Shown here in pieces: positions 8,903 through 15,291 of a stretch of 64,000 nt of DNA (its first letter is position 1; every line of letters begins with the position of its first letter). Under the pieces are notes generated by a model. It had not been told where the DNA came from. It worked only from the letters and a program-made list of their open reading frames with translations, and did not search any database. Made by a program: the position numbers and the translations under genes. Origin of the DNA: Clostridium sp. 1001271st1 H5 (GTDB lineage Bacteria; Bacillota; Clostridia; Lachnospirales; Lachnospiraceae); the NCBI RefSeq assembly GCF_005845215.1, contig NZ_SPHO01000014.1, positions 83,421-147,420 on the forward strand. Reading direction: 5' to 3'.

Positions 8903-8960
8903 ACATCTTTACTCCTATGTCTAAAGTATTCCGTCATTTCGGCAAGTCATTCACCCATAT

Positions 8961-8989
8961 ATCATATCATAAGCTGAAACTAACAGCAA
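8961..8989 (-). promoter_or_regulatory. Promoter of the AI-2E family gene and fbp
   Basis: Minus strand TTGCTG (8984-8989), 17-nt spacer, TATGAT (8961-8966), about 60 nt before the start codon. Confidence 0.55.
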
Positions 8990-9046
8990 TTAGGATTTAA
9001 ATTACTGCGCCTGTTCCCCAGGGATTTTTACGGAATCTTAACGGGG

Positions 9047-9075
9047 AGGACAAAGCGGGATTTTTGTGGTATGAT
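9047..9075 (+). promoter_or_regulatory. Promoter of the 9107 gene
   Basis: Extended -10 TGGTATGAT (-10 hexamer 9070-9075) with AGGACA 17 nt upstream as a weak -35. Followed by AAAGAGGTG ahead of the ATG. Confidence 0.5.
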
Positions 9076-9106
9076 ATTCCTATCTTTGAAAAAGAGGTGT
9101 TGAGAC

Positions 9107-9415
9107 ATGTCTTATATCATAAAAATGGCCCTGGACATCAAGGCCCGGTTTGAGCCTCCCGCTCCCATGACGTCCCCGCTGGAAGCCTACTGCGCCATCG
9201 GGACCATTGCCAAGGCAATGAAGCTTCCGATGCCGGAGAAAAAGGATACGCTCTTTGAGATGCGTGACCAGCTGGATGCGGATATGGGCGGCAATGAACC
9301 GGAGGACAGCCGGACAGCCAGGATTCATTCCATCCTCAAGGGCTTTATACGAAATGAGGAAACCACGGACCAGATGATGGAGTACGTGAAATACGGCTAT
9401 GAAAATGAGAGGTGA
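9107..9415 (+). CDS. Small conserved protein of unknown function (DUF3837-like?)
   Basis: A 102-residue soluble protein without signal peptide or membrane segment. The sequence is rich in charged residues and starts MSYIIKMALDIKARFEPP. It may belong to the DUF3837 family found in Clostridia; that is recollection, not checked. Ribosome site AAAGAGGTG is appropriately spaced. It is one of the few plus-strand host genes here and is divergent from the AI-2E family gene. A 46-codon reading frame follows after 4 bp and probably shares the transcript. Confidence 0.7.
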   Translation: MSYIIKMALDIKARFEPPAPMTSPLEAYCAIGTIAKAMKLPMPEKKDTLFEMRDQLDADMGGNEPEDSRTARIHSILKGFIRNEETTDQMMEYVKYGYENER

Positions 9416-9419
9416 GGAA

Positions 9420-9560
9420 ATGGCGGATTTTTTGGCGCCTGTGCCCGCCGGGGTAATGGCGCTGATGGAACGGCCGGAACAGTGGTATTGCTGCATCAGG
9501 CCGAAAAACAGAGCAGAATGTCAGAAAGGGGAATGCCGTTGTCATAGCATTCCCCTTTGA
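9420..9560 (+). CDS. Cysteine-rich micro-protein (46 aa), candidate
   Basis: Reading frame of 46 residues starting 4 bp after the previous stop, with GAGGTGAGG directly upstream. The C-terminal half contains five Cys (positions 24, 25, 34, 39, 41; ...ECQKGECRCH...), suggesting metal binding or disulfides. Its last codons form the second arm of the transcription terminator. No family recognised; it could be chance, but the ribosome site and tight spacing favour translation. Confidence 0.45.
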   Translation: MADFLAPVPAGVMALMERPEQWYCCIRPKNRAECQKGECRCHSIPL

Positions 9561-9564
9561 TTTT
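9525..9564 (+). terminator. Terminator after the 9107/9420 genes
   Basis: Perfect 12-bp stem AAAGGGGAATGC/GCATTCCCCTTT (9525-9536 and 9547-9558), followed by GATTTTATGG. It overlaps the end of the 46-codon frame. Confidence 0.75.
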
Positions 9565-9626
9565 ATGGTGTGGTTATACGGCCTTTGGCTCTGCCGGCTT
9601 CCGCAAAACCATGATTTTAACCCTTC

Positions 9627-9953
9627 TCACATCCCCAATATGGAATCCGTATCAGGACGGATGATATTCCAGGCGGAAACCAGGGCCTCTTTCAGCTTTT
9701 CTTCCCCTGCAAACTCCTTTTGCCTCTTTAAAGCATATGCGGTTTTTTCTTCCGGCGGCAGTATGTAGTACTCACTGTCATCCCGGTATGTATCGCTTAA
9801 AAAGATATAGTTTCTCGAAGGCGGCCTCCGGTAGGCAATATCGGCTATGGACCACTGTACATGATATCCCTCGCTGTACACCTCATTGTAATCCACAAAA
9901 ATAATGATGTCTTCCTTCTTGTCGGTCTGGTACTTTAATGCCTCTATTCTCAT
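9627..9953 (-). CDS. Hypothetical protein
   Basis: About 108 residues, soluble and acidic, no family recognised. It contains DIIIFVDYNEVYSEGYHV and NYIFLSDTYRDDSEYYIL, suggesting a small alpha/beta protein. The start at 9953 (MRIEALKYQ) is chosen because AAGGAAGG lies 9 nt upstream; two in-frame ATGs further upstream are too close to or before that site. It is the last host gene before the integrated element. Function unknown. Confidence 0.65.
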   Translation of the reverse strand: MRIEALKYQTDKKEDIIIFVDYNEVYSEGYHVQWSIADIAYRRPPSRNYIFLSDTYRDDSEYYILPPEEKTAYALKRQKEFAGEEKLKEALVSAWNIIRPDTDSILGM

Positions 9954-10085
9954 AAATTCCATCCTTCCTTGCAGCCGCTGGCCCCTGTTCATCCATTGCC
10001 CGTGCAGATGTATTAATTAGAATTTACCATATCACCCGGTATTTTTCAATACAATTTACATGGTTGGGCTTAAAGTTACAGAAAA

Positions 10086-10112
10086 CAAAAAAAGCCCTTG
10101 ATTTCACAAGGG
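10086..10112 (-). terminator. Original terminator of the tRNA-Pro-Glu-Thr operon, displaced by integration
   Basis: Minus strand reads CCCTTG-TGAAAT-CAAGGG followed by CTTTTTTTG. It sits directly after the tRNA-Thr 3' fragment, that is where the tRNA operon ended before the element inserted. It is now 16.4 kb from the intact tRNA genes. Confidence 0.8.
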
Positions 10113-10120
10113 TTTCACAG

Positions 10121-10163
10121 AGCCACTGGCCGGACTCGAACCGGCGACCCACGCATTACGAAT
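10121..10163. repeat. Left attachment site: 43-bp copy of the tRNA-Thr 3' end
   Basis: Identical to 26551-26593 except for one base (C at 10137, T at 26567, in the T-loop). It covers the tRNA from its discriminator into the anticodon arm. Past 10163 the two copies diverge completely, as expected for an integrase core repeat. Confidence 0.93.
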
Positions 10164-10209
10164 TTTAAAAATCGGTATTTTCAACACATTTTATTAGATT
10201 GTGTCATTC

Positions 10210-10299
10210 AAAAAAGTACGTATTTAAGCCATTTCTAGGCAATATCCTATTTTCCACCAATTTTTCTTGATGCAACTTTGTTAGTCAAATGTTAGTCAA
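10210..10299. repeat. Left-end integrase/Xis binding-type repeats
   Basis: AAAAAAGTACGTATTT (10210-10225) is the exact inverse of a 16-mer at 26531-26546 beside the right core. TTAGTCAA occurs at 10281-10288 and 10292-10299 (11-bp step), matching three copies at the right end. Arm-type site function is inferred. Confidence 0.65.
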
Positions 10300-10346
10300 T
10301 AAAATGCCCCAGTATGCCACATATAAATGACATCCTGGGACTTTGA

Positions 10347-11063
10347 TTAGTTCTCTTTTTCTTCTATTTGCCGTACTTTTCGGCCTGTTCTTTTGGCAAG
10401 AGGGATAATCTCTTTAACTGTCACCCGCTGCGGACCATAAAATGTTTCCACTACCACCCTATCCCCCGGAGCTATCTTATCTATCAATTTCAAGGGGATT
10501 TCCCACTGGTATTGCTTGCCACCTTCATTGAATACCGCTTTAATCCCCTGTCTCCTTATTCGTCTTACTGGCACCATATCCTTACCTTGTTCACACATAA
10601 GTAGATATGTGGTGTATCCATCCATCAATACCCCGTGTTCATCAATCACAATTTCCCTTTTATATACACCGTACTTTTCATAGAACTGCCTAGCCTGTTC
10701 CATCTTCTTTTTTGTCGGCCTTGTACCAGAATTTCTTCTGGAAATAGATATACTGGATAACCTGACAGTATGTTTATCATTAGCCGCACCCGCCTGGAAC
10801 GCATCATTTCCCCATTCAGACAGCAGTTCATAGAATCGCTGGTTTACTTCTTCATTCACTAAAAGCTTACCATATACCCTCTGATGTGCTTCCCTTACGA
10901 TTTCGGGCGTGAAAACAAAATCTTCGGTTGAATATTCCATACCCATCTTATAAATATTGTTTAACACCCTTGCCATCTGCCCTAAAAGCGTCTTTGACAA
11001 TTCATTTATTCCGGCAGTTTTGGCCATCTCCATAAGCATTTCTATATTAATTGGATAGTGCAT
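10347..11063 (-). CDS. ParB-N-like protein of the element, unknown function
   Basis: A 238-residue protein. The middle (about residues 130-165) reads YKREIVIDEHGVLMDGYTTY, which resembles the N-terminal ParB/sulfiredoxin fold motif in which an Asp-Gly-Tyr/His-x-R box follows a strand. The C-terminal segment GDRVVVETFYGPQRVTVKEI resembles a small beta domain found in Firmicute mobile elements. It is last in the leftward operon (11669, 11064, 10347) controlled by the first operator region; its start ATG lies next to the previous stop. Assignment is by motif only. Confidence 0.55.
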   Translation of the reverse strand: MHYPINIEMLMEMAKTAGINELSKTLLGQMARVLNNIYKMGMEYSTEDFVFTPEIVREAHQRVYGKLLVNEEVNQRFYELLSEWGNDAFQAGAANDKHTVRLSSISISRRNSGTRPTKKKMEQARQFYEKYGVYKREIVIDEHGVLMDGYTTYLLMCEQGKDMVPVRRIRRQGIKAVFNEGGKQYQWEIPLKLIDKIAPGDRVVVETFYGPQRVTVKEIIPLAKRTGRKVRQIEEKEN

Positions 11064-11555
11064 CTACTTTGCCCTCCTTGCCCGTTCAGTCCTTTTACCC
11101 ATGATAACGCCGTACTGGAATATATTAAAAAACTGCTGCTCCTGCATCAAGTGATTATATGTACGCCAGTCCATCAAGTGATATTCCTTCCCAGGCTTCT
11201 GATGGGAAAGCATCTCCATATTGTCTTTAAAGTCCATCATCGCCCTTGCCTTCAGCAGCACACGACAAACTGGCTCCCATGTGTTTCCTTCAAGGTTGCC
11301 CTTTTCAACATCTTCCAATGTTTCTGCATCTGCATCCAAAAAGCCCCGGCATAACATAACAATGCTATTAAAATCCTTGCAATTCTCATTTATAACAACT
11401 GCGTTCTGTGTCACGGAATAAAATACCACTACCTCTGATAGCGAATGCTTACCGCCCCATGACTGTAATATACAATACGAATCCTCCAGTGTAATTTCTG
11501 CCACGTTGCAAGCGTATAATCTTCTTTTTTCATCAATTAAATGATACATTTTCAA
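11064..11555 (-). CDS. Hypothetical element protein
   Basis: A 163-residue soluble protein that I do not recognise. It begins MKMYHLIDEKRRLYACNVAE and ends in a basic tail (MGKRTERARRAK), which may contact nucleic acid. The stop directly abuts the next gene's start, so the two are coupled. It lies 113 bp downstream of the 110-aa gene on the same strand. Confidence 0.55.
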   Translation of the reverse strand: MKMYHLIDEKRRLYACNVAEITLEDSYCILQSWGGKHSLSEVVVFYSVTQNAVVINENCKDFNSIVMLCRGFLDADAETLEDVEKGNLEGNTWEPVCRVLLKARAMMDFKDNMEMLSHQKPGKEYHLMDWRTYNHLMQEQQFFNIFQYGVIMGKRTERARRAK

Positions 11556-11668
11556 TTTACCTCTTTCTTTTTATTAGGGGCCATGCTAATATACCTATGT
11601 GATTAGGAACGGCCCCGGCTGTTTCGTTGGCCCCTGTCAGTGTTGGTAGCACTGGCAGAGGCTTTTTC

Positions 11669-12001
11669 TTATGCTATTGCAATCTCATGTACCTGTGAGC
11701 GTCCAAAGAATCGGGCCTTATAAGCTTTCCCATCTCCCCGGCTTCCCCATATCAGTTCAGTACCAAACAGGGCCTTGCTTCCATGAATAACTTCATATCC
11801 TAACTGTTTCCAGCCGTTCCAGGTATTTGTTTCTTCCTCAACTCCTGCCGTGGCCTTTGCTTCTTCAATTCTCTTTGCGTTGATTGCCTCTGCCTTTGCA
11901 GATAACCATGCCCTGTGTAAACACTCTGCAAAAGAAAGTTCTTTTTTCTCCCGGTAAAGCCTCCATGCTCTCAGCATGATTTTTTGAAGATTGTACTTCA
12001 T
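11669..12001 (-). CDS. Small conserved mobile-element protein (110 aa)
   Basis: First gene leftward from the first operator region. The N-terminal half (MLRAWRLYREK then FAECLHRAWLSAKAEA) is a helical pattern common in small Firmicute plasmid and phage proteins of unknown role; the C-terminal half has a WNGWKQLGYEVIHG block. A strong GGAAGGAG site precedes the ATG. The roughly 130-nt leader shares a short stretch (ACCTGTGAG then GCAATAG) with the leader of the 12775 gene, pointing to common ancestry of the two divergent loci. Confidence 0.6.
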   Translation of the reverse strand: MKYNLQKIMLRAWRLYREKKELSFAECLHRAWLSAKAEAINAKRIEEAKATAGVEEETNTWNGWKQLGYEVIHGSKALFGTELIWGSRGDGKAYKARFFGRSQVHEIAIA

Positions 12002-12135
12002 GATTTCTGTCTCCTTCCTTGTCCGGCTGAATCATCTTCCTGGCTATTGGTTTTGCTCTATTGCTCACTCACAGGTATATGGTTTTCAGCTTCACAACTT
12101 TTCGGGCTGTTCGTTTGTTTCATCCTTATAACTAC

Positions 12136-12241
12136 ATTATATATCTATTCACGTGAATAGTCTATTGGCATCATTTATATATTTACGTGAATATATTTGT
12201 GAATTTTGTATATTTACGTGAATAGACTTTTTTGCTATAAT
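12136..12241. promoter_or_regulatory. Divergent promoter region A with three ACGTG-type palindromic operators
   Basis: Operators: CTATTCACGTGAATAG (12145-12160, perfect), ATATTTACGTGAATAT (12179-12194) and ATATTTACGTGAATAG (12210-12225), centres 34 and 31 bp apart. Rightward promoter: TTTACG (12213-12218, inside the third operator), 17 nt, TATAAT (12236-12241). Leftward promoter: TAGACT (12159-12164), 17 nt, TATAAT (12136-12141), with the first operator between the hexamers. Binding of the adjacent ribbon-helix-helix protein would block both promoters (inference). Confidence 0.85.
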
Positions 12242-12312
12242 ATTGGTATGGTAGAGAAGGTGTATTTATTATTCGTCACTCCATTTACCTAAAAATGAAA
12301 GAAGGTGATAAA

Positions 12313-12534
12313 ATGCCAGAAGATAGCAAAATCAGCAAAGCGCAGCAAAAGGCGGTGCATGAATATGTGAAACGAAATTATGACCGCATCGAATTAACCG
12401 TAAAACCCAAAGGGAAAAAAGAAGAAATAAAAGCTCATGCTGAATTAAGCGGAGAAACATTAAATTCCTTTATTAATCGTGCAATAGACGAAACAATGAA
12501 TCGTGACACGATGCAGACGCAGAAGGAAATCTAA
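12313..12534 (+). CDS. Ribbon-helix-helix (Arc-like) regulator A
   Basis: DNA-binding protein of 73 residues. The RHH fold is seen as beta strand RIELTVKPKGKK, helix EEIKAHAELSGE and helix TLNSFINRAIDETMN. About 60 percent of residues match regulator B (13316), but the strand position equivalent to Arc Asn11 is Glu here. The start at 12313 (MPEDSKISK) follows GAAGGTGA; an ATG six codons earlier has no site. It is the first gene rightward from operator region A and is most likely its autorepressor. Confidence 0.8.
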   Translation: MPEDSKISKAQQKAVHEYVKRNYDRIELTVKPKGKKEEIKAHAELSGETLNSFINRAIDETMNRDTMQTQKEI

Positions 12535-12536
12535 TT

Positions 12537-12608
12537 ATGGAATACGGATTAAACAAAACCCAATACTTGCACAAAATATACGGCTCCGGTCACTATATAA
12601 AGAAATAA
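12537..12608 (+). CDS. 23-aa micro-ORF after regulator A, candidate
   Basis: Starts 2 bp after the regulator stop (TAATTATGG) and encodes 23 residues beginning MEYGLNKTQYLHKIYGS, with a basic end. Tight spacing allows re-initiation or coupling. No family recognised; may be chance. Confidence 0.25.
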   Translation: MEYGLNKTQYLHKIYGSGHYIKK

Positions 12609-12628
12609 TCCCTTTACTTAAATATGAC

Positions 12629-12688
12629 ATATATCCAAAGGCCCATTCACTACTTTCGTAATTTATGCGAATGGGTTTTTGGATATAT
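12629..12688 (+). terminator. Large stem-loop terminator of regulator A transcript
   Basis: Arms ATATATCCAAA...CCCATTC and GAATGGG...TTTGGATATAT pair over about 18 bp, with a 5-T run inside the 3' arm. Lies between the regulator and a convergent gene. Confidence 0.6.
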
Positions 12689-12774
12689 AGAAAAGAACAC
12701 TAATCTTGTTTTAAAATCAGTGTTCTCAATAATTTAACCTATCTTAATATTTTTTTTCATCAGCTTTATTTTGA

Positions 12775-12978
12775 TTATTTCTCTATTTCTCCCAACTTGA
12801 CAGGAATCGTTTTATTAATCGGAAGGATTTTCCCCAAAATCGGGAAGCGCTGTCCATCTTCTAACTCTGCATACCCCAATATTTCAAATCTTAATGGCCT
12901 GCTACTGCCTTTTGGCATCAGTCCAAACATTTCCGCAGCAGTTGGACACTGAATGTCAATGTAGTCCATTGCACTCAT
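12775..12978 (-). CDS. Hypothetical element protein (67 aa)
   Basis: Leftward gene of divergent locus B, starting MSAMDYIDIQCPTAAEMFG, with AAAAGGAG upstream. The body FEILGYAELEDGQRFPILGK suggests a small beta-rich protein; no family is recognised. Its promoter (TATACT at 13146-13151) flanks operator B1, so it should be repressed by regulator B. It occupies the place that the 110-aa gene holds in locus A but is not similar to it. Confidence 0.55.
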   Translation of the reverse strand: MSAMDYIDIQCPTAAEMFGLMPKGSSRPLRFEILGYAELEDGQRFPILGKILPINKTIPVKLGEIEK

Positions 12979-13030
12979 ATCATAATCTCCTTTTCATAAT
13001 AAATGGTTGATTCTCACCGGGATTGAATCC

Positions 13031-13116
13031 GCAGCCCCTATCAGTCTTGCGTGTCTATTGCTTTCGGCTCACAGGTACGATTGATAGGTTTGTGGGGGAT
13101 TGTCTGCCCCGGCTGC
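13031..13116. other. Structured leader of the 12775 gene
   Basis: Nested inverted repeats GCAGCC/GGCTGC (13031-13036, 13111-13116) and CCTATCA/TGATAGG (13037-13043, 13082-13088) fold most of the leader into one long stem. Role unknown; it could be an RNA switch or only a processing structure. Confidence 0.4.
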
Positions 13117-13145
13117 TTTTGTTTTGTGTTCCTTGCTATGTATAT

Positions 13146-13251
13146 AGTATATATCTATTTGCGCAAATAGTCCATTGGCATACTTCATATATTTGCGCAA
13201 ATATATTTGTGAAATTTGTATATTTACGCAAGTAGATATTAGTGCTACAAT
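13146..13251. promoter_or_regulatory. Divergent promoter region B with three TGCGCA-type palindromic operators
   Basis: Operators: CTATTTGCGCAAATAG (13155-13170, perfect), ATATTTGCGCAAATAT (13189-13204, perfect) and ATATTTACGCAAGTAG (13220-13235, imperfect). Centres are 34 and 31 bp apart, exactly as in region A. Rightward promoter: TTTACG (13223-13228), 17 nt, TACAAT (13246-13251). Leftward -10: TATACT (13146-13151). Flanking bases are still clearly alignable with region A, so the two are duplicates with diverged operator cores. Confidence 0.85.
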
Positions 13252-13315
13252 ATGGGTATAATGAAAATAGGTGATTTTAACTTTTATCACCTAATGAAAG
13301 GGGAAATATGAATCT

Positions 13316-13531
13316 ATGGCAGAGGAAAGCAAAATAAGCAAAGCCCAGCAAAAAGCAGTAAATAAATATATCAGTAACAATTATGACAGAATTAATCTCA
13401 CTGTACCTAAAGGGAAGAAAACTGACATATCGAAACACGCTGAAATACATGGTGAAAGCCTAAATGGTTTTATCAATCGCGCCATTACACAAACTATCGA
13501 ATCTGATAACGCCGCCCAGGAAGGAGTGTGA
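13316..13531 (+). CDS. Ribbon-helix-helix (Arc-like) regulator B
   Basis: Paralogue of regulator A, 71 residues. Strand RINLTVPKGKK, then KHAEIHGESLNGFINRAITQTI for the two helices. It lacks one Lys of A after the strand and carries Asn instead of Glu at the Arc Asn11 position. AAAGGGG lies upstream. It heads a rightward operon with the Uma2 gene 4 bp downstream and then a toxin-antitoxin pair. Predicted to bind the TGCGCA operators beside its own promoter. Confidence 0.8.
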   Translation: MAEESKISKAQQKAVNKYISNNYDRINLTVPKGKKTDISKHAEIHGESLNGFINRAITQTIESDNAAQEGV

Positions 13532-13535
13532 CCCT

Positions 13536-14093
13536 ATGCCATTACCACAAGAAAGAATCCATACCATTGACGATATTTACAATCTGCCAGAAGGTGAACG
13601 GGCTGAACTAATTAACGGACAGATTTATTACATGGCCCCACCCAGCACAGCCCATCAAAGAACATTGTCATTCCTGCACCTGGAGATAGGAAACCACATC
13701 CGCAACAATAATGGTTCCTGCGAGGTATTCCCGGCTCCGTTTGCCGTGTTCCTCCAGGCAGAGGATGAAAAGAGTAATACAAACTACCTGGAGCCAGATA
13801 TATCCGTTATTTGCGACAAAGACAAATTGAACAGTAAGGGCTGCAACGGTGCGCCAGATTGGATTATTGAGATTGTATCCCCCAGTAGCAAGCCTATGGA
13901 CTATTACACCAAGTTATCCTTATACCGTGAAGCTGGTGTCCGTGAATATTGGATTGTAGACCCATTACGGCAGATAATCCTTGTGTATGATATGGAGCAT
14001 GGGGACAGCCCGGTTATCCATTCCTTTAATGATTCAATCCCCGTAAGGATTTATCCAGGATTCTCTATTGATTTTAGCCAATTAAAACTTTGA
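13536..14093 (+). CDS. Uma2-family (PD-(D/E)xK) endonuclease-like protein
   Basis: A 186-residue restriction-fold protein (Uma2/DUF820). Conserved pieces are ELINGQIYYMAPPS, the acidic LEPDISVICD, the catalytic-type PDWIIEIVSPSS (Asp and Glu) and KLSLYREAGVREYWIVDP with the Lys side. ATG 13536 follows AGGAAGGAG; the upstream in-frame ATG would lie inside the regulator gene. Uma2 proteins are abundant but poorly understood; DNA cleavage is inferred from the fold. Its place in an operon with a dedicated repressor suggests a regulated nuclease, possibly used against rivals or in element maintenance. Confidence 0.8.
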   Translation: MPLPQERIHTIDDIYNLPEGERAELINGQIYYMAPPSTAHQRTLSFLHLEIGNHIRNNNGSCEVFPAPFAVFLQAEDEKSNTNYLEPDISVICDKDKLNSKGCNGAPDWIIEIVSPSSKPMDYYTKLSLYREAGVREYWIVDPLRQIILVYDMEHGDSPVIHSFNDSIPVRIYPGFSIDFSQLKL

Positions 14094-14120
14094 TATCATT
14101 GCAGAAAGGAGCGTAAAACC

Positions 14121-14330
14121 ATGAGTAATAGAGACTTAGCCAAAAGCTTAATTGACCAGATTCCCGAAGGTAAGCTTGTTTTTATAATCCCATATCTCCA
14201 AGGAGCTGCTATCCCGGATGAAATACCCAATGCTGAAACATTGGAAGCATTTGCAGAGCTAGAGAACGGGGGAGGCCATCTTTTTACCGGAAGCACCGAG
14301 GACCTTATAAACGAACTGATGGAGGACTGA
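14121..14330 (+). CDS. Antitoxin of the YafQ-type pair
   Basis: A 69-residue acidic protein (MSNRDLAKSLIDQIPEGKL...) ending in STEDLINELMED. This family of short proteins commonly precedes YafQ/RelE-like toxins in Firmicutes; the acidic C-terminus would wrap the toxin. AGAAAGGAG precedes the ATG, and the stop is 2 bp before the toxin start. I see no obvious DNA-binding domain, so autoregulation may rely on the operon's RHH protein. Confidence 0.7.
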   Translation: MSNRDLAKSLIDQIPEGKLVFIIPYLQGAAIPDEIPNAETLEAFAELENGGGHLFTGSTEDLINELMED

Positions 14331-14332
14331 CC

Positions 14333-14605
14333 ATGTTAGATGTGCGGTATTCTACCAGATTCAAGAAAGATTTCAAAACTTGTGTGAAACGCGGCCTTGA
14401 TGTATCCATATTTCAGAATGCAGTTGACACATTAAGAATCCCGGCCCCATTGCCAGAAAAGAATAAGGACCATAATTTATCAGGAAACTATGTCGGTTAC
14501 AGAGAATGCCATTTGCAGCCCGATTGGTTATTGATTTACCAGCAAACCGAAACAGAATTGCTGTTGCAGCGAACCGGAACCCATGCGGATTTATTTGGAA
14601 TGTAA
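14333..14605 (+). CDS. YafQ-family mRNA interferase toxin
   Basis: A 90-residue RelE/YafQ-fold ribonuclease. Family landmarks: YSTRFKKDFK at the N-terminus, LPEKNKDHNLSGNYVGYREC in the middle with the catalytic His region, and CHLQPDWLLIYQQ followed by LLLQRTGTHADLF. The His residues of KDHNL and GTHADLF correspond to conserved YafQ positions. It would cleave mRNA on the ribosome when freed from the antitoxin. Last gene of the regulator B operon; likely stabilises the element. Confidence 0.85.
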   Translation: MLDVRYSTRFKKDFKTCVKRGLDVSIFQNAVDTLRIPAPLPEKNKDHNLSGNYVGYRECHLQPDWLLIYQQTETELLLQRTGTHADLFGM

Positions 14606-14650
14606 CTTAAACGAATGCAGCAGAGTGTACTGTAAAACGCCGTACACCCA

Positions 14651-15012
14651 TAGGGTGTCGCGAAACACGACACCTAAAGAAACATGAGCACCAGCGTAAA
14701 CCAAAACATAACCAGCGGATTGGGGGCTCCCCAAAATTGGGCAGACCTTTTCATAGAATCTAACTATATTCAAGAACAAAGTAAACATATAGTTCATAAT
14801 GTAAAGGATATTTTAAATGAGAAAAAATAATAAAATGGAGCAACCAATAACTTTCTTCCAGGTATGGGGAAAACTCCCCTTACCACCGTAGCAATAGGTA
14901 CGCTGGTAGGGTATACCAGTGGGAAGCAGCAAGGAGGTAACAATCTTGTCCTGCCCTCTGCCCCGAAATAGGGCAGTGGTTATCTCACAGCCGGAAATTC
15001 GGCTGTGAGATA
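14651..15012. repeat. Hairpin cluster with GAAA-type loops (left)
   Basis: Hairpins at 14651-14675 (TAGGGTGTCG/CGACACCTA, loop CGAAACA), 14958-14976 (CTGCCC/GGGCAG around CGAAATA) and 14981-15012 (13-bp perfect TATCTCACAGCCG/CGGCTGTGAGATA around GAAATT). Stems differ while the loop core GAAA is shared. A matching pair lies at 15574-15629. Confidence 0.5.
14684..14830 (+). CDS. 48-aa small ORF, candidate
   Basis: Encodes 48 residues beginning MSTSVNQNITSGLGAPQNW and continuing through a helix-like stretch to a Lys-rich end (ILNEKK). It lies just after a hairpin, between the toxin gene and the decayed antirepressor region. No convincing ribosome site is seen (AAAGAAAC). Not recognised; could be a fragment. 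Confidence 0.3.
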   Translation: MSTSVNQNITSGLGAPQNWADLFIESNYIQEQSKHIVHNVKDILNEKK

Positions 15013-15291
15013 TGCTTTGCTGTGTCAACAGAAACAATATAGTCTTGAAGCTCTCTAATCTGCACACCGCCGTTGTTTTGAACCTCCGGAGGTGTAAGTA
15101 CGCTGGTCATTTCATCACTTCCAAAGTAAATCATATAAATCTGTTGCTTCCTACCGCCTTTTGAGTTTTTGTCATTTTTGACGATAACCTCTAAAATAGT
15201 CCATTTTATTGAAAAAACCGTACTTACACATCCTTGAAAACCACTTTACGAATTCAGTTCTAATCTCCAATCCCTCATGCAAATCTGCTTT
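14985..15291 (-). pseudogene. AntA/AntB-type antirepressor remnant 2
   Basis: Reading leftward: ADLHEGLEIRTEFVKWFSRM then CKYGFF, a frame change, then KNDKNSKGGRKQQIYMIY, and finally IRELQDYIVSVDTAKHI before a stop at 14985-14987. These match the order of the AntA/AntB N-terminal domain, with an extra piece inserted between the GGRK and DYIVSVD blocks. It joins the end of remnant 1 in a different frame. No intact start or C-terminal domain. Confidence 0.6.
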
